Source: CAYUMU01 sp964445985 (GTDB lineage Bacteria > Planctomycetota > Planctomycetia > Pirellulales > S012-138). Taken from it: a stretch of 64,000 bases of DNA. Below the pieces are notes generated by a model, which saw nothing but the letters and a program-made list of their open reading frames with translations, ran no database searches and was not told where the DNA came from. The stretch spans positions 77,870 through 141,869 of the forward strand of contig CAYUMU010000007.1 in the NCBI GenBank assembly GCA_964445985.1, read 5' to 3'. The position numbers were made by a program, and so were the translations under genes. This document shows positions 1 to 9,800 of this stretch, piece by piece (the stretch's first letter is position 1; the number at the start of each line of letters is the position of its first letter).

Positions 1-1444
1 CGGCAACCGCCGCCTCAAGGCCATCGTGCGCGCCGGCGTCGGCACCGATAACATCGACAAGGCCGCGGCCACGCGAGCTGGCATGGTGGTCATGAACACC
101 CCCAGTGGCAACACGCTCAGCACGGCCGAGCACGCCCTCACGCTCATGCTCTCCATGAGCCGCAACGTGGCCCCCGCCTATCAGGCGCTCTGCAACGGCA
201 ACTGGGACCGCAAGAATTACATGGGTGCCCAGGTGGCCGGCAAAACCCTGGGCGTGGTCGGGCTAGGACGCATCGGCCAGGCGGTGGCCTCGCGGGCCAA
301 GGCCTTCGAGATGCGCGTGCTGGGGTTCGATCCCTTCCTCACCGCCGACAAAGCCGCCAGGCTGGGCGTCGAACCGGTGGAAAACGTGGCCGCCATGCTG
401 CCGCTGGTCGACTACCTCACGGTGCACACCCCGCTCACCGACGAAACGCGCAACCTGATCGACATGCCGCAGCTCGAGCAGTTGAAGCCCGGCGTGCGAC
501 TCATCAACTGTGCCCGCGGCGGCATTTACAACGAGGCCGCGCTGGTCGCGGGGCTCAAGAGCGGCAAGATTGCCGGCGTGGCCTTGGACGTTTTCGAGGA
601 AGAGCCCTGCACCAACAGCCCCTTGTTTGGAATGCCAGGCGTGGTTTGCACGCCACACCTGGGCGCCAGCACCGAAGAGGCCCAAACGCAAGTGGCGGTC
701 GAAGCCTGCGAACTGCTGATCGATTTCCTCTCCACGGGGGCGATCCGCCACGCGGTCAACATGGCCCCGCTCGACGCCCGGCAACTCGAAGCCATTCGCA
801 ACGAGATCGGCATTGCCTACCGCCTGGGCCTGCTCATGGCCCAACTGCACCAAGGCAACTGCCAAAGCGTGCACCTCACCTACCGGGGCGAGGTAGCCGA
901 GAAGAACACCAAGCTCATCAGCTCGGCCTTTGCCGCCGGGTTGCTGGAGAGCGCCCTGGAAGAAGACGTCAACATTGTGAATGCCGAAGTGCTGCTCCGC
1001 GAGCGGGGCATCGAGCTTTCGGAAGAAAGCCGCAGCGAGATGGGCGGCTTCCGCAGCCTGATCACGGCCGAAGTTCAAACCGACGTTCGCGCCTATTCGG
1101 CGGCGGCCACCGTGTTCGGCCAAAAGATGCTCCGCCTGGTGCAGCTCGATGGCTACCGCCTGGAAGGTTACCTCGACGGCATCTTGCTGATCTTCCGCCA
1201 TCAAGACGTGCCAGGCATCATCGGCCGCGTCGGCACGATCTTTGGCGAACACCAGGTGAACATCGCCCAAATGGCGGTGGGGCGGGCGTCGGATACTCCC
1301 GGCAGCGAAGCCATCGGCGTGCTCAACCTCGACAGCCTGCCAGGAGAAGCGGCCGTGGCAGCCGTCACCGAGCACCCGCACATCAACAGCGTGGATGTGA
1401 TCCAACTACCCCCGGCCGGCGAAATGCCCCCCTGGCTCGCGTAG
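1..1444 (+). CDS. serA: D-3-phosphoglycerate dehydrogenase, 5' truncated by window edge
   Basis: Oxidises 3-phosphoglycerate with NAD in the first step of the phosphorylated serine pathway; cytosolic. The reading frame is already open at base 2, so the true start lies outside the window; 480 residues are visible, against about 530 for the long SerA form. Seen in order: the Rossmann motif GLGRIG, the catalytic Arg context CARGG, the Glu context DVFEEEP, the His context TPHLGAS, then an intervening domain and a C-terminal ACT domain (DGILLIFRHQDVPGIIGRVG) that in this family binds serine for feedback control. The TAG stop falls inside the first unit of a 9-bp tandem repeat. Confidence 0.95.
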   Translation, partial: GNRRLKAIVRAGVGTDNIDKAAATRAGMVVMNTPSGNTLSTAEHALTLMLSMSRNVAPAYQALCNGNWDRKNYMGAQVAGKTLGVVGLGRIGQAVASRAKAFEMRVLGFDPFLTADKAARLGVEPVENVAAMLPLVDYLTVHTPLTDETRNLIDMPQLEQLKPGVRLINCARGGIYNEAALVAGLKSGKIAGVALDVFEEEPCTNSPLFGMPGVVCTPHLGASTEEAQTQVAVEACELLIDFLSTGAIRHAVNMAPLDARQLEAIRNEIGIAYRLGLLMAQLHQGNCQSVHLTYRGEVAEKNTKLISSAFAAGLLESALEEDVNIVNAEVLLRERGIELSEESRSEMGGFRSLITAEVQTDVRAYSAAATVFGQKMLRLVQLDGYRLEGYLDGILLIFRHQDVPGIIGRVGTIFGEHQVNIAQMAVGRASDTPGSEAIGVLNLDSLPGEAAVAAVTEHPHINSVDVIQLPPAGEMPPWLA

Positions 1445-1500
1445 ACAGCGTTCGCCAGCGTAGACAGCGTAGACAGCGTAGACAGCGTTCGCCGAACGCG
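1441..1500. repeat. 9-bp tandem repeat over the serA stop codon
   Basis: The unit GTAGACAGC occurs at 1441-1449, 1460-1468, 1469-1477 and 1478-1486. GTTCGCC occurs at 1450-1456 and 1487-1493. The serA stop (1442-1444) lies inside the first unit. The block ends in the short palindrome GCGTTCGCCGAACGC. Confidence 0.9.
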
Positions 1501-1622
1501 GCCTAATCAGCGGCAGATTGAACCAAGCCCGCGCCAGCATGGGCCGCTGGACGCGGCAGCGATGGCGCTTCCGCGCCCAAGCCAACGCAGCCACCACCAA
1601 AGAAATCCGCCGCGCCATCCTC

Positions 1623-1670
1623 GGGCCAATCCATCGGGCCAATCCATCGCGCCAATCCATCGCGCCAATC
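1623..1670. repeat. 13-bp tandem repeat, about 3.7 units
   Basis: The unit G(G/C)GCCAATCCATC repeats at 1623, 1636 and 1649, with a partial unit at 1662. It lies between the convergent ends of serA and the epimerase gene. No gene is apparent in this 269-base spacer. Confidence 0.9.
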
Positions 1671-1713
1671 GCCGCATCTTCCGGTCCCAGGGCAGCCTCG
1701 GCATCGGCTTGCC

Positions 1714-2619
1714 CTACGAAACCGCCTGCACCAACTCGCTCACCGTCTGCTGCAGCAATTCCTCCCCGCCAAACTTCATCCCCAGCTCGCGAATCTTGCG
1801 CGTGGAGATCTGGTTCTTGGGCGAAGTCTGTTCGCCGCCGATAGGGCCGGAGGTTTCGGCCAGCTGCTGGGCCAGGCGCGCCACTTCCCATTCCGAAATG
1901 TAGCGGTCGTAGCAGTTGAACGCCTGACCGATGATCTCTTTCTCCGGAGCGCCTAGCAGCAGCAACGCCGCTTTGGCCACGTCGGCCGCGTGAACCTCTT
2001 TGCCGCCGCGAGCGCATTCCACCGGTTCGCCCCGCGCCACGTTGGCCACCAGCGAATACCACTTGCTCTGGTCCATGGGATGGGCCACGCCGTACACGCC
2101 GGTCGGTCGCAGCGCGCAAATGGGAAAACCGAGCCCCAGCCCAAAGCTATGCACAAACTTTTCGATAGCCGCCTTGTGGGCCCCGTAGTGGCTCTTGGGC
2201 CACAGGGGGTGCGTTTCATCCAGCGGTCGATCCGGCAGAATGACATCGTGCACGGCGCAAGTGGAGATGAACACAAACCGGCTGGCCCTGGCACGCTGCG
2301 CGGCTTCAATCAGCTCGAGCGTGCCCACGACATTCGCTTGAACGAACTCCAGCAGTCGCCCTTCGCCCCCCATGAAACCACCGCCCGGGTGGTAAAGCGC
2401 GGCGTGAACCACGGCGTCTGAGCGCGAAACCAGGGTGTCGGCCGCGCGCGAATCGCCCAGCTCGCCTTCCACCCAATCGATCTGGCTATCGATTGTTTCC
2501 AGCGCCGAACGATCGCTGCCCCGGCGATACCAGGCCCGCAGCGTATGACCATCGGCGACCAGTTGCCGGGCAATATACCGGCCAATGAAACCGGTCGCGC
2601 CCGTGAGTGCAATTTGCAT
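1714..2619 (-). CDS. NAD-dependent epimerase/dehydratase family protein (extended SDR)
   Basis: 301 residues, close to the usual 300-340 of extended short-chain dehydrogenases that act on nucleotide sugars or related carbonyl substrates. Seen: the N-terminal glycine motif TGATGFIG for NAD(P), an acidic residue region that sets cofactor choice, and the catalytic Tyr/Lys pair in YGAHKAAIEKF near residue 145. The substrate cannot be read from the sequence; dihydroflavonol-reductase-like and sugar epimerase roles both fit. It is transcribed toward serA and lies 100 bp downstream of the desaturase gene on the same strand, so the two may share a transcript. Confidence 0.85.
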   Translation of the reverse strand: MQIALTGATGFIGRYIARQLVADGHTLRAWYRRGSDRSALETIDSQIDWVEGELGDSRAADTLVSRSDAVVHAALYHPGGGFMGGEGRLLEFVQANVVGTLELIEAAQRARASRFVFISTCAVHDVILPDRPLDETHPLWPKSHYGAHKAAIEKFVHSFGLGLGFPICALRPTGVYGVAHPMDQSKWYSLVANVARGEPVECARGGKEVHAADVAKAALLLLGAPEKEIIGQAFNCYDRYISEWEVARLAQQLAETSGPIGGEQTSPKNQISTRKIRELGMKFGGEELLQQTVSELVQAVS

Positions 2620-2719
2620 GGTTGTGGGCCTCGCGGGCCTTCCCCCTTTTCATCCTGCGTGGAACGCAATGACGTGGAGTTGCCTGCTGACAGGGCGCCG
2701 CGACCGCGCTGGCTGGAGA

Positions 2720-3748
2720 TTACCCCAACTGATTGGTGGGCGGCGCCGCCAGCGAGGTTTCGCGGACGACGGTGGTTGCCGGTTCGGCGGCCGATTTGCG
2801 CTTGGGTTCGGGTTTAGCTTCGAGCGCGGCGCCTGGCTTGGGGCCGAGCACGGCCGGCGCTTTATCCACCGCTTGCGCCAGCACTTTCTCAGGCACCGGG
2901 TTCAGGTCCCATACCAATCCCAGCCAAGAGAGAATCACCAGGCCGTAATAGGTGGTGTCGATTTCCCACCAGTAAAAACCTTGCCGGGCCGAAGCCGGGT
3001 AGTGGTGATGATTGTTGTGCCAGCCTTCCCCGCCGGTGAGCAGGGCAAGCACCAGGTTGTTGCGGCTATCGTCTTTGGTGGCAAAGCGGCGCCGGCCAAT
3101 CAGGTGGGCCAGCGAGTTGATCGTGTAGGTAACGTGATAGACCGCCACGGTCGACACAAAGAAACCCCATACAAACATCTGCCAGCCGCTCGTCCCCAAT
3201 CCCGGCGCCACCGCTTGCAGCAGCGCGCCCAGGCCGTAGAGCAAGGCCCCGCCAATGAACGGCACCACGTAATCCCATTTATCGAGAAACCGCAGTTCGG
3301 GGTACTTGGCAAAGTCGTAGATCGTTTTTTCGTCGGTCGCAAAATTCTCTTTGTTGAGGAACCAGCCCATGTGGCTGTACCAGAACCCTACCTGGTGGGG
3401 CGAATGCACGTCTCCCTCGTGATCGCTCAGCCGATGATGACGGCGATGGTGAGCTGCCCACCACAGGGGCCCGCGTTGCAAGGCGGCGCTGCCCATCAGC
3501 GCGCCCACGAATTGGAACCAGCGGGAGGTGCGAAACGAGCGGTGCGAAAAGTAACGGTGGTAAAAGCCCGTGAGGCCAAACACACGTACGGCGTAGTACA
3601 CAAACGCCACGGCCAATGCCACCCAGCTAAAGCCGACAAAGTAAACCAGCAAGCATCCTAAATGCATGCCGATGAACCCAATCGTGCCGGGGCGAAACCA
3701 ATCCAATCGAGGTGGAGCGACCGAGGGCGAGGCTGACGTGTTACTCAC
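2720..3748 (-). CDS. acyl-CoA desaturase (delta-9 type membrane fatty acid desaturase)
   Basis: Membrane di-iron enzyme that introduces a double bond into fatty acyl chains, adjusting membrane fluidity. 342 residues. The three histidine boxes that bind iron are all present: HRYFSH (residues 64-69), HRRHH (101-105) and HNNHHHYP (244-251). Hydrophobic segments at about 21-58 and 160-215 match the four-helix layout of the stearoyl-CoA desaturase family. The C-terminal 50 residues are Pro/Ala/Lys rich and look like an unstructured extension. The gene is divergent from the exported Trx/PDZ protein across a 381-base spacer. Confidence 0.93.
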   Translation of the reverse strand: MSNTSASPSVAPPRLDWFRPGTIGFIGMHLGCLLVYFVGFSWVALAVAFVYYAVRVFGLTGFYHRYFSHRSFRTSRWFQFVGALMGSAALQRGPLWWAAHHRRHHRLSDHEGDVHSPHQVGFWYSHMGWFLNKENFATDEKTIYDFAKYPELRFLDKWDYVVPFIGGALLYGLGALLQAVAPGLGTSGWQMFVWGFFVSTVAVYHVTYTINSLAHLIGRRRFATKDDSRNNLVLALLTGGEGWHNNHHHYPASARQGFYWWEIDTTYYGLVILSWLGLVWDLNPVPEKVLAQAVDKAPAVLGPKPGAALEAKPEPKRKSAAEPATTVVRETSLAAPPTNQLG

Positions 3749-4129
3749 GGGCGATTCAATTCCAAATGATTGTGGTACAGGAAGGGCCGCATTTGAGCCG
3801 GCGCCGCTATTTCAGCAAACCAACCTTTGTAGGGCCAGAAGGGGGCTTTCCACAAGTGCCTGATTGCGGGGTTGGGTCATTTTGACGCAGACCTCCGCTG
3901 GACTTCCCGAGTGGACTTTCATGCTGGCAATCCGCCGCGGGTTGTGGTTCAATTTCGTTCCAACAACCATTCATTCGAGTTGCCGGTCAACCCCGCGGGC
4001 CTGTTGAGCGCCCGCCATCCAGGCTGTGCAATCAACGTGCAACATCCATTTGATTCCACGGCCGGCTCGGGTTTGTCATGGCTATGTCAAAACTGTGTCA
4101 TTTGTGTTTCACGCTCTCCTGAGGTCGCC
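3749..4129. other. intergenic region between divergent genes
   Basis: 381 bases between the starts of the desaturase (minus) and the Trx/PDZ protein (plus). An open frame continues upstream of 4130 to 3872, but it has no start with a ribosome binding site and no signal peptide. I see no RNA gene; promoters for both genes should lie here but no clear -35/-10 pair stands out. Confidence 0.6.
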
Positions 4130-5503
4130 ATGCGCAAGCCTGCCACCCTTTTGGCTTTCGTCGTCGTTTCGATGGCGTTATCTGCCAGCGCCCACGCTCA
4201 AAACTCCGAGGCAAAAACGCCGGCCAAGGGGGCCGTCGATATTCCCAAGCTCTTGCAAACGCTCAAAGACGAGCACGCGCTCGACACCGATCTTTGGATC
4301 TACAACGACCTCCGTCTGGCACTCATCCAAGCCAAGAAGGAGAACAAGCCGCTGTTCGTTACGTTCCGTTGCGTACCATGCAAGGCATGTGCCGGTTTCG
4401 ACGCCGAAGTGGCCCAGGGCAGCGAGGTGATTGAAAAGCTGGCCCGAGAAAAATTCATCGCCGTGCGGCAGGTGGAAATGAAAGGGGTGGACCTCAATCA
4501 GTTCGAGTTCGATCACGACCTCAACTGGGCCGCCATGTTCATCCATCCCGACGGCACCATTTTCGCCCGCTACGGCACGCAAAGCGCCGCGGGTCCCGAC
4601 GCTTACAACTCGATCGCCGGCCTGGAAAACACCATGCGGCGCGTCCTCGATCTCCATGCCAACTACCCCGCCAATCGCCCGCAACTGGCTGGCAAACGCT
4701 CGGCCCCCAAGCCTTACACCACCGCCTTGGAGATGCCGGGCTTGCCCAACAAAGAAAAGTATGCCGCAGCGACGACCCGTCAGAACTGCATCCACTGCCA
4801 CAACATTCACGACGCCCAGCATTTTGCCGCCACGGCCAACGGTACTTTCGATATTGAAATGCTCTACCGTTACCCTCTGCCAGACAATGTGGGCCTAACC
4901 ATCGATGCCAAGGACGGCACAATCATTTCGAAAGTTGCCAAGGATTCGCCCGCCGCTCAAGCAGGCCTGAAAGCGGGTCAGAAGATCATCCGTATTTCCG
5001 GGCAAGCCATCTCCTCCATTGCCGATATGCAGTGGGCGTTGAACCCGCTTCCCAATACCGATACCGAAGTGGTCATCGAAGTCGCGGCCAAATCAGGCGA
5101 AGCTTCCACAGGCCAGGCTCCCACCGCCCATACGCTCCAACTCACCCAGGGTTGGAAGGCCAGCGACTTTTCGTGGCGGGGCTCCATGTGGTCCGTCTCT
5201 CCCCGGCTCAAATTCTGGGCGCCGCCGGCCAGCGACGAGCAACTGCAAGAGCTGAAACTCGCGCCGGGCCAAACCGCGCTCCAAGTGAAATACATCAGCG
5301 ACGATCCCGCCGGCAAAGCAGCCAGGGCCGCGGGCCTCCAGAACGGCGATCTGATCGTGGCCATCGATGGCAAATCGCTCACGATGACCACGCCACAATT
5401 CAACGCCTATGTGAAGATGCACTACAAAGTAGGCGACCGTCTGCCGCTGACCATTGTGCGAGGCAACCAGCGTCGCGACATCCAGATTGAACTCGTGGAA
5501 TAA
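4130..5503 (+). CDS. exported thioredoxin-like/PDZ protein with one CxxCH motif
   Basis: 457 residues. The start at 4130 was chosen because the protein then begins with a clean Sec signal peptide (MRKPATLLAFVVVSMALSAS, cleavage after AHA). Domains: a thioredoxin-like fold at about 55-180 with the cysteine cluster CVPCKAC at 81-87; a single haem-c-type motif CIHCH at 220-224; a PDZ domain at about 248-320; a second PDZ domain at about 380-457. It resembles planctomycete Trx/PDZ proteins in which a selenocysteine form is also known; here the residues are cysteines. Likely periplasmic redox or protein-quality function; the substrate is unknown. The Tat-exported hydrolase starts 17 bases downstream, suggesting one operon. 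Confidence 0.8.
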   Translation: MRKPATLLAFVVVSMALSASAHAQNSEAKTPAKGAVDIPKLLQTLKDEHALDTDLWIYNDLRLALIQAKKENKPLFVTFRCVPCKACAGFDAEVAQGSEVIEKLAREKFIAVRQVEMKGVDLNQFEFDHDLNWAAMFIHPDGTIFARYGTQSAAGPDAYNSIAGLENTMRRVLDLHANYPANRPQLAGKRSAPKPYTTALEMPGLPNKEKYAAATTRQNCIHCHNIHDAQHFAATANGTFDIEMLYRYPLPDNVGLTIDAKDGTIISKVAKDSPAAQAGLKAGQKIIRISGQAISSIADMQWALNPLPNTDTEVVIEVAAKSGEASTGQAPTAHTLQLTQGWKASDFSWRGSMWSVSPRLKFWAPPASDEQLQELKLAPGQTALQVKYISDDPAGKAARAAGLQNGDLIVAIDGKSLTMTTPQFNAYVKMHYKVGDRLPLTIVRGNQRRDIQIELVE

Positions 5504-5520
5504 AGAGGCGAAGGGACACC

Positions 5521-6678
5521 ATGCCGATTTCTCGTCGAGAGTTTGTGACCAGCGCCGCTGCGGTTTGCGGCGGCACGGCGGTGCTTGGCGGCGGAGCCCT
5601 GTCGCCGAGCTGGTCACAGTCGCCGGCTTTGCCCCAGCCCGCGGAAAAGCCGGCCCCTCAGGTCCCCTGGCTGGCAGAAATCCAGCGGCCGCCAGCTGAA
5701 TTACCCGCCGATCGGGTGAAGCTGTCTCCGCTATTGATCGACGAGCAGGGCCAGCCCATTCGCACGGTCGCAGCTTGGGAGCACCGCCGCGCAAAGCTGC
5801 GAAAAACCTGGGAGCAGTTCTTGCATCCCTTGCAATGCAAGCAGCCTTCCAATCGGCTCACCGTGCTTGAGGAGGACAATCCCCACGGTTGCCGCCGCCT
5901 TAAGGTGCGATACGACTGCGAGCCGGGTCTCGCCGTCGAAGGCTATTTGATTTATCCGCCCCCTGCCCCTCGGGCCGCAGGCGCCGAAGCGGCCAAGTTG
6001 CCCGGCGTGGTCGTGCTCCATTCAACGGTGGACTACACCATTCGCCAGCCCGCGGGCCTCCAGGGGCCGCCGGAAAAACACTTTGGATTGAACCTGGCCC
6101 GCCGGGGCTTCGTCACGTTTTCGCCCAAGTGCTTCTTGTGGGAAGGCGAAGGGAACTACGCCAGCCGCGTGGCCGCGTTTCAGCAGCGGCATCCCGCCAG
6201 CCTGGGCATGGCAAAAATGCTTTGGGACGCCCAGCGGGCCGTGGACATTCTGGCCAGCCTGCCGGAGGTCGATGCCCAGCGGATTGGCGCCGTGGGCCAT
6301 TCACTGGGCGCCAAAGAATCGTTGTACCTGGCCGCCTTCGACGATCGCATCCAGGTGACCGTGAGCAGCGAAGGGGGCATCGGCAAAGGGTTCTCCAACT
6401 GGCACGCTTCTTGGTACCTAGGCCCCGCCATCCAAGATGGCACGTTCACTCGCGATCATCACGAGTTGCTGGCCATGATTGCCCCGCGGCCGTTCTTGCT
6501 GCTGGGCGGCAATTCCGCCGACGGCGACCGCGGCTGGCCCTATATCGAAGCGGCGCTGCCCGCCTATGAGCTCTACGGCAAACCGGCGCGATTCGGCCAA
6601 TTCAACCACCGCCAAGGACACGCTGTGCCAGAGGTCGCCCAGCGGCGGATCGAAGCCTGGTTTGAAACGTATCTGTGA
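5521..6678 (+). CDS. Tat-exported alpha/beta hydrolase (dienelactone hydrolase / acetyl xylan esterase-like)
   Basis: 385 residues. The N-terminus carries a twin-arginine signal (SRREFV, then an Ala/Gly-rich hydrophobic stretch), so it is exported folded. The nucleophile elbow is GHSLGAKE near residue 260; a Gly/Asp-rich strand turn (LLLGGNSADGD) and a C-terminal HRQGH supply candidates for the acid and histidine of the triad. The family cleaves ester bonds in sugars or small molecules; planctomycetes carry many such exported esterases for polysaccharide use. The gene follows the Trx/PDZ protein by 17 bases on the same strand. Confidence 0.82.
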   Translation: MPISRREFVTSAAAVCGGTAVLGGGALSPSWSQSPALPQPAEKPAPQVPWLAEIQRPPAELPADRVKLSPLLIDEQGQPIRTVAAWEHRRAKLRKTWEQFLHPLQCKQPSNRLTVLEEDNPHGCRRLKVRYDCEPGLAVEGYLIYPPPAPRAAGAEAAKLPGVVVLHSTVDYTIRQPAGLQGPPEKHFGLNLARRGFVTFSPKCFLWEGEGNYASRVAAFQQRHPASLGMAKMLWDAQRAVDILASLPEVDAQRIGAVGHSLGAKESLYLAAFDDRIQVTVSSEGGIGKGFSNWHASWYLGPAIQDGTFTRDHHELLAMIAPRPFLLLGGNSADGDRGWPYIEAALPAYELYGKPARFGQFNHRQGHAVPEVAQRRIEAWFETYL

Positions 6679-6691
6679 GTGGCTGGCGGTT

Positions 6692-6780
6692 GGTGTTGTG
6701 AATGCCTTATTCTTTGCAACCCGACGCGTTAGCGAGGGAGTCCCACGAACGTCCCTCGCTAACGCATCGGGTTATGAATC
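6692..6780 (+). repeat. dispersed hairpin repeat family B, copy 1
   Basis: Contains a near-perfect inverted repeat: arms at 6718-6739 and 6752-6773 (core GACGCGTTAGCGAGGGA), 22 bp with one mismatch and a 12-base loop. The same element, including flanking GGTGTTGTGAATGCCT and ATTCTTTGCAA, recurs in opposite orientation at 19723-19813. It lies 14 bases after the hydrolase stop, between convergent genes, where it could end transcripts from both sides. Confidence 0.9.
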
Positions 6781-6816
6781 AGGGAAGTTATTCTTCGACG
6801 CCCCCCAAGGGGCCGC

Positions 6817-9800
6817 TTATTGAGCCAGCCTGAGCTTGGGATGCCGGAGCAGTTTGAGAATCTCCGCCACGGCCACAGGCTTCACCAGGTGCTCGTCAAA
6901 GCCGGCCTCTTTGGATCGGCGTCGATCGTCTTCCTGGCCATAGCCGGTAACGGCGGCGAGCAGCAACTGTTCGCATTCCGGGATGGAGCGAATTTCGCGG
7001 GCGATCTGGTAGCCGTCCATGCCGGGCAGTCCGATATCCAACAGCACAATTTGAGGTTGGAATTCATCCAGGCAAGAGAGAGCCAGCTTTCCTTCCGACG
7101 CCGTCCGCACATCGTGGGCGCCCAGCGTGGCCAGCAGCCGGGCCAGCATCTTGGCCGCGGCCGCATTGTCATCCACCACCAAAATTCGCCACCGCTTGGT
7201 TTGCTCTAGAACGGGCGACTCCGCCAGGTTAGGAAGACGGACCCTCGAACAGGGGAGCCGAATCTCGAAGGTGCTGCCTTGGTTTTTCCCAGGGCTGGAA
7301 GCATGCACCGAACCGCCATGCATATTCACCAGATTTTGCGCCAGGGTCAGTCCGATTCCCAGACCGCCTTGCGAGCGTTCCAAGGACTGATCGGCCTGGG
7401 CAAACAACTTGAACACGTGGGGCAACCATTCCTGTCCTATTCCAATGCCGGTGTCGCGCACCGAAACCACGGCTTCGTGCCCTTGCTGGCCCGCGGTCAG
7501 CGTGATCGTTCCCTGCCGATCGGTGTACTTGGAAGCATTGTGCAGCAGGTTGGTGATCGCTTGCGTGAGCCGCATGGGGTCGGCCTGCAGATAGACCGGC
7601 GCCGCGGCCAGCGAGAGCCGCAGATGCTGCTCGTTCCCTTCGATGTACGAACGCACGGTTTCCACGGCCTGCTGCACAATGGCGGCCAGCTCGACCGACT
7701 GCCGGCGAAGCTGAATCTTGCCGCGCATGATGCGCGATACGTCGAGCAAGTCGTCGACCATTCGCGCCAGGTGCGCAACTTGCTCCTGCATCAACTCAAT
7801 CATGTCGTTGTCGCGTCCTCGCAGCCGCAGTACGTCGAGCCCGCTGCGAATGGGAGCCAGCGGGTTTCGCAATTCGTGGGCCAGCATCGCCAGGAACTCG
7901 TCTTTCCGCTGACCCTCTTGTTGCAGCTCGGCATACAGCCGGGTGTTTTCCGCGGCCACGGCGGCGCGATGGGCCAGGTCTTGGGCCACGGCCCGATCGG
8001 ACGGGCGGTATCGCCGCCCGGCCTCCGAGGTGAGAAACGTCATCACCCCCAGATTGCGGTCGCGAAGCGAGAGCGGCACGCACAAGATGGATCGCAGCGA
8101 AAGCTTCTTGAGAACCGCGGCGTGCTCGGGCGCCGAGCTCCGCCCGCCTGGCATGGCCTCGGCGACGTCCTCCAGCAAGTACGGCTCGCCCGTGGCAAAC
8201 ACTTCGCCAATGCGGCATTCCTCTTTCAGCAGCGACGGATACCGCTGACACAGCTCCTCCATGTGGCTAGCCTTTTCTGGCCGGTTGTGAAAGACGGGGA
8301 GTGGCTGCAGTTGGCCTTCGCTGTCGGCCGTATGAATGATGCACCAATCGGCGAAGTCGGGCACGGCTTGCCGGGCGATTGCCTGCAGCGTGCTATCCGC
8401 ATCTCCCAGCGAGATCGTGGAGCGACTCGCCTCGGCCAGCATGCGAAGATCGCGCTCCATCCGCTTGCGTTGGGTCACCTCCATGCAAACGCCAATCATG
8501 TGCGATGGCTTCCCAGCCGCATCGGTGAACAACTTGCCCCGGGCCTCTACCCAGTGCAGCGAGCCGTCGGGCCAGACCAGCCGATACTCCAGCCGATGCT
8601 CGCGGCCGGATTGCACCGTTTCGGAGATGGAGCGGATCACCTCCTCGCGATCATCGGGATGGATGTCGCTTTGGTAGGCTTCGAAGGTGCCGGGAAAGGC
8701 GCCCGGCTCCAGGCCGTGAATGGCGTGCAGTCCCGGGGACCATGCCACGTGGTTCCGTTCGATATCCCAATCCCAGGTTCCCATTTGCCCGGCTTCGAGC
8801 GCCAGCCGCAACCGTTCTTCGTTAGTGCGGCGGGCTCGTTCGGCCCGTTTGCGTTCGGTAATGTCGCGGGAAATGGCCGACGCTCCGCCGATGTTGCCCT
8901 GGGCGTCGCGAATGGGCGACATCAACACCGACACCTCGACGGTGTCGCCTTGTTTGCGGAGCCGCACGGTTTCGTACGGCTCAACCTGCTGACCCGCCGC
9001 CAGCCGTTGCAAAATTTGGGGGAACTCGTCCGCGCGGTCGGGAGGGATCAACATGGCCACCGAACGCCCCACGGCTTCGCGGGCCGCATAGCCATACAAC
9101 CGTTCGGCGCCCGGATTCCAACTGGTGATGGTGCCATCGAGCGATTTTCCCACGATGGCAACTTCCGACGATTCCACGATGGCTGCCAGCATCGCATTGG
9201 AAGTTTCCGCCGCCTTGCGGTCAGAAATATCCTGGAATGCGTTCACGGCCCCGATGATTTCGCCCGCCGTGTTTCGAATGGCGTCGATGTTCACAATGAC
9301 GGTAATGCGTGAGCCATCGGGCCGCTCGATCACCGCCTCTTGATTTCGCCGTGGTTCGCCGGTTTGCAGCACCACGGCCATGGGCGATTGCTCCGGCAAA
9401 ATGGGGTCGCCATTGGGCGCGTAGGCCCGATGGCAGGCGCAGAACTGTTCGCCGCCCTGGCCCCCCACGGGTTTGCGGCCCCAAAGCTCGGCGGCACGCT
9501 CGTTGAAATAGCGAATGCCTCCGGCCGCGTCGCACACGTACACCGCCGTGGGCAGCATGCTCAACAGCCGCTCATCGAACAGTTGGGCATCGCCACGATG
9601 TATCTCGGGCGCCGTTCCATGCGCCAAGGCCCGATCGATCGACAGCGCCAAGTGCTCGACAAGCAACAACCGCTCGGGCGTGGCGTCCTTGAAGTCCGCA
9701 CAAATCGCAATGGCGCCGGCGGTTTGCCCCCCGGCTTGGTGCAGGGGCGCCGCGGCACAACTCCAGCCGTGCAACTCGTGGCGATAATGCTCGGGTCCAG

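Noticed and set aside
4370..4395. Selenocysteine in the thioredoxin-like cysteine cluster
   Set aside because: All cysteine positions are coded by TGT or TGC and the frame has no internal TGA.
7279..9312. 677-codon open frame on the plus strand inside the hybrid kinase gene
   Set aside because: It is antisense to clear PAS, GAF and kinase domains, has no recognisable domain, and its His/Arg/Gly-rich composition is that of a GC-rich shadow frame.
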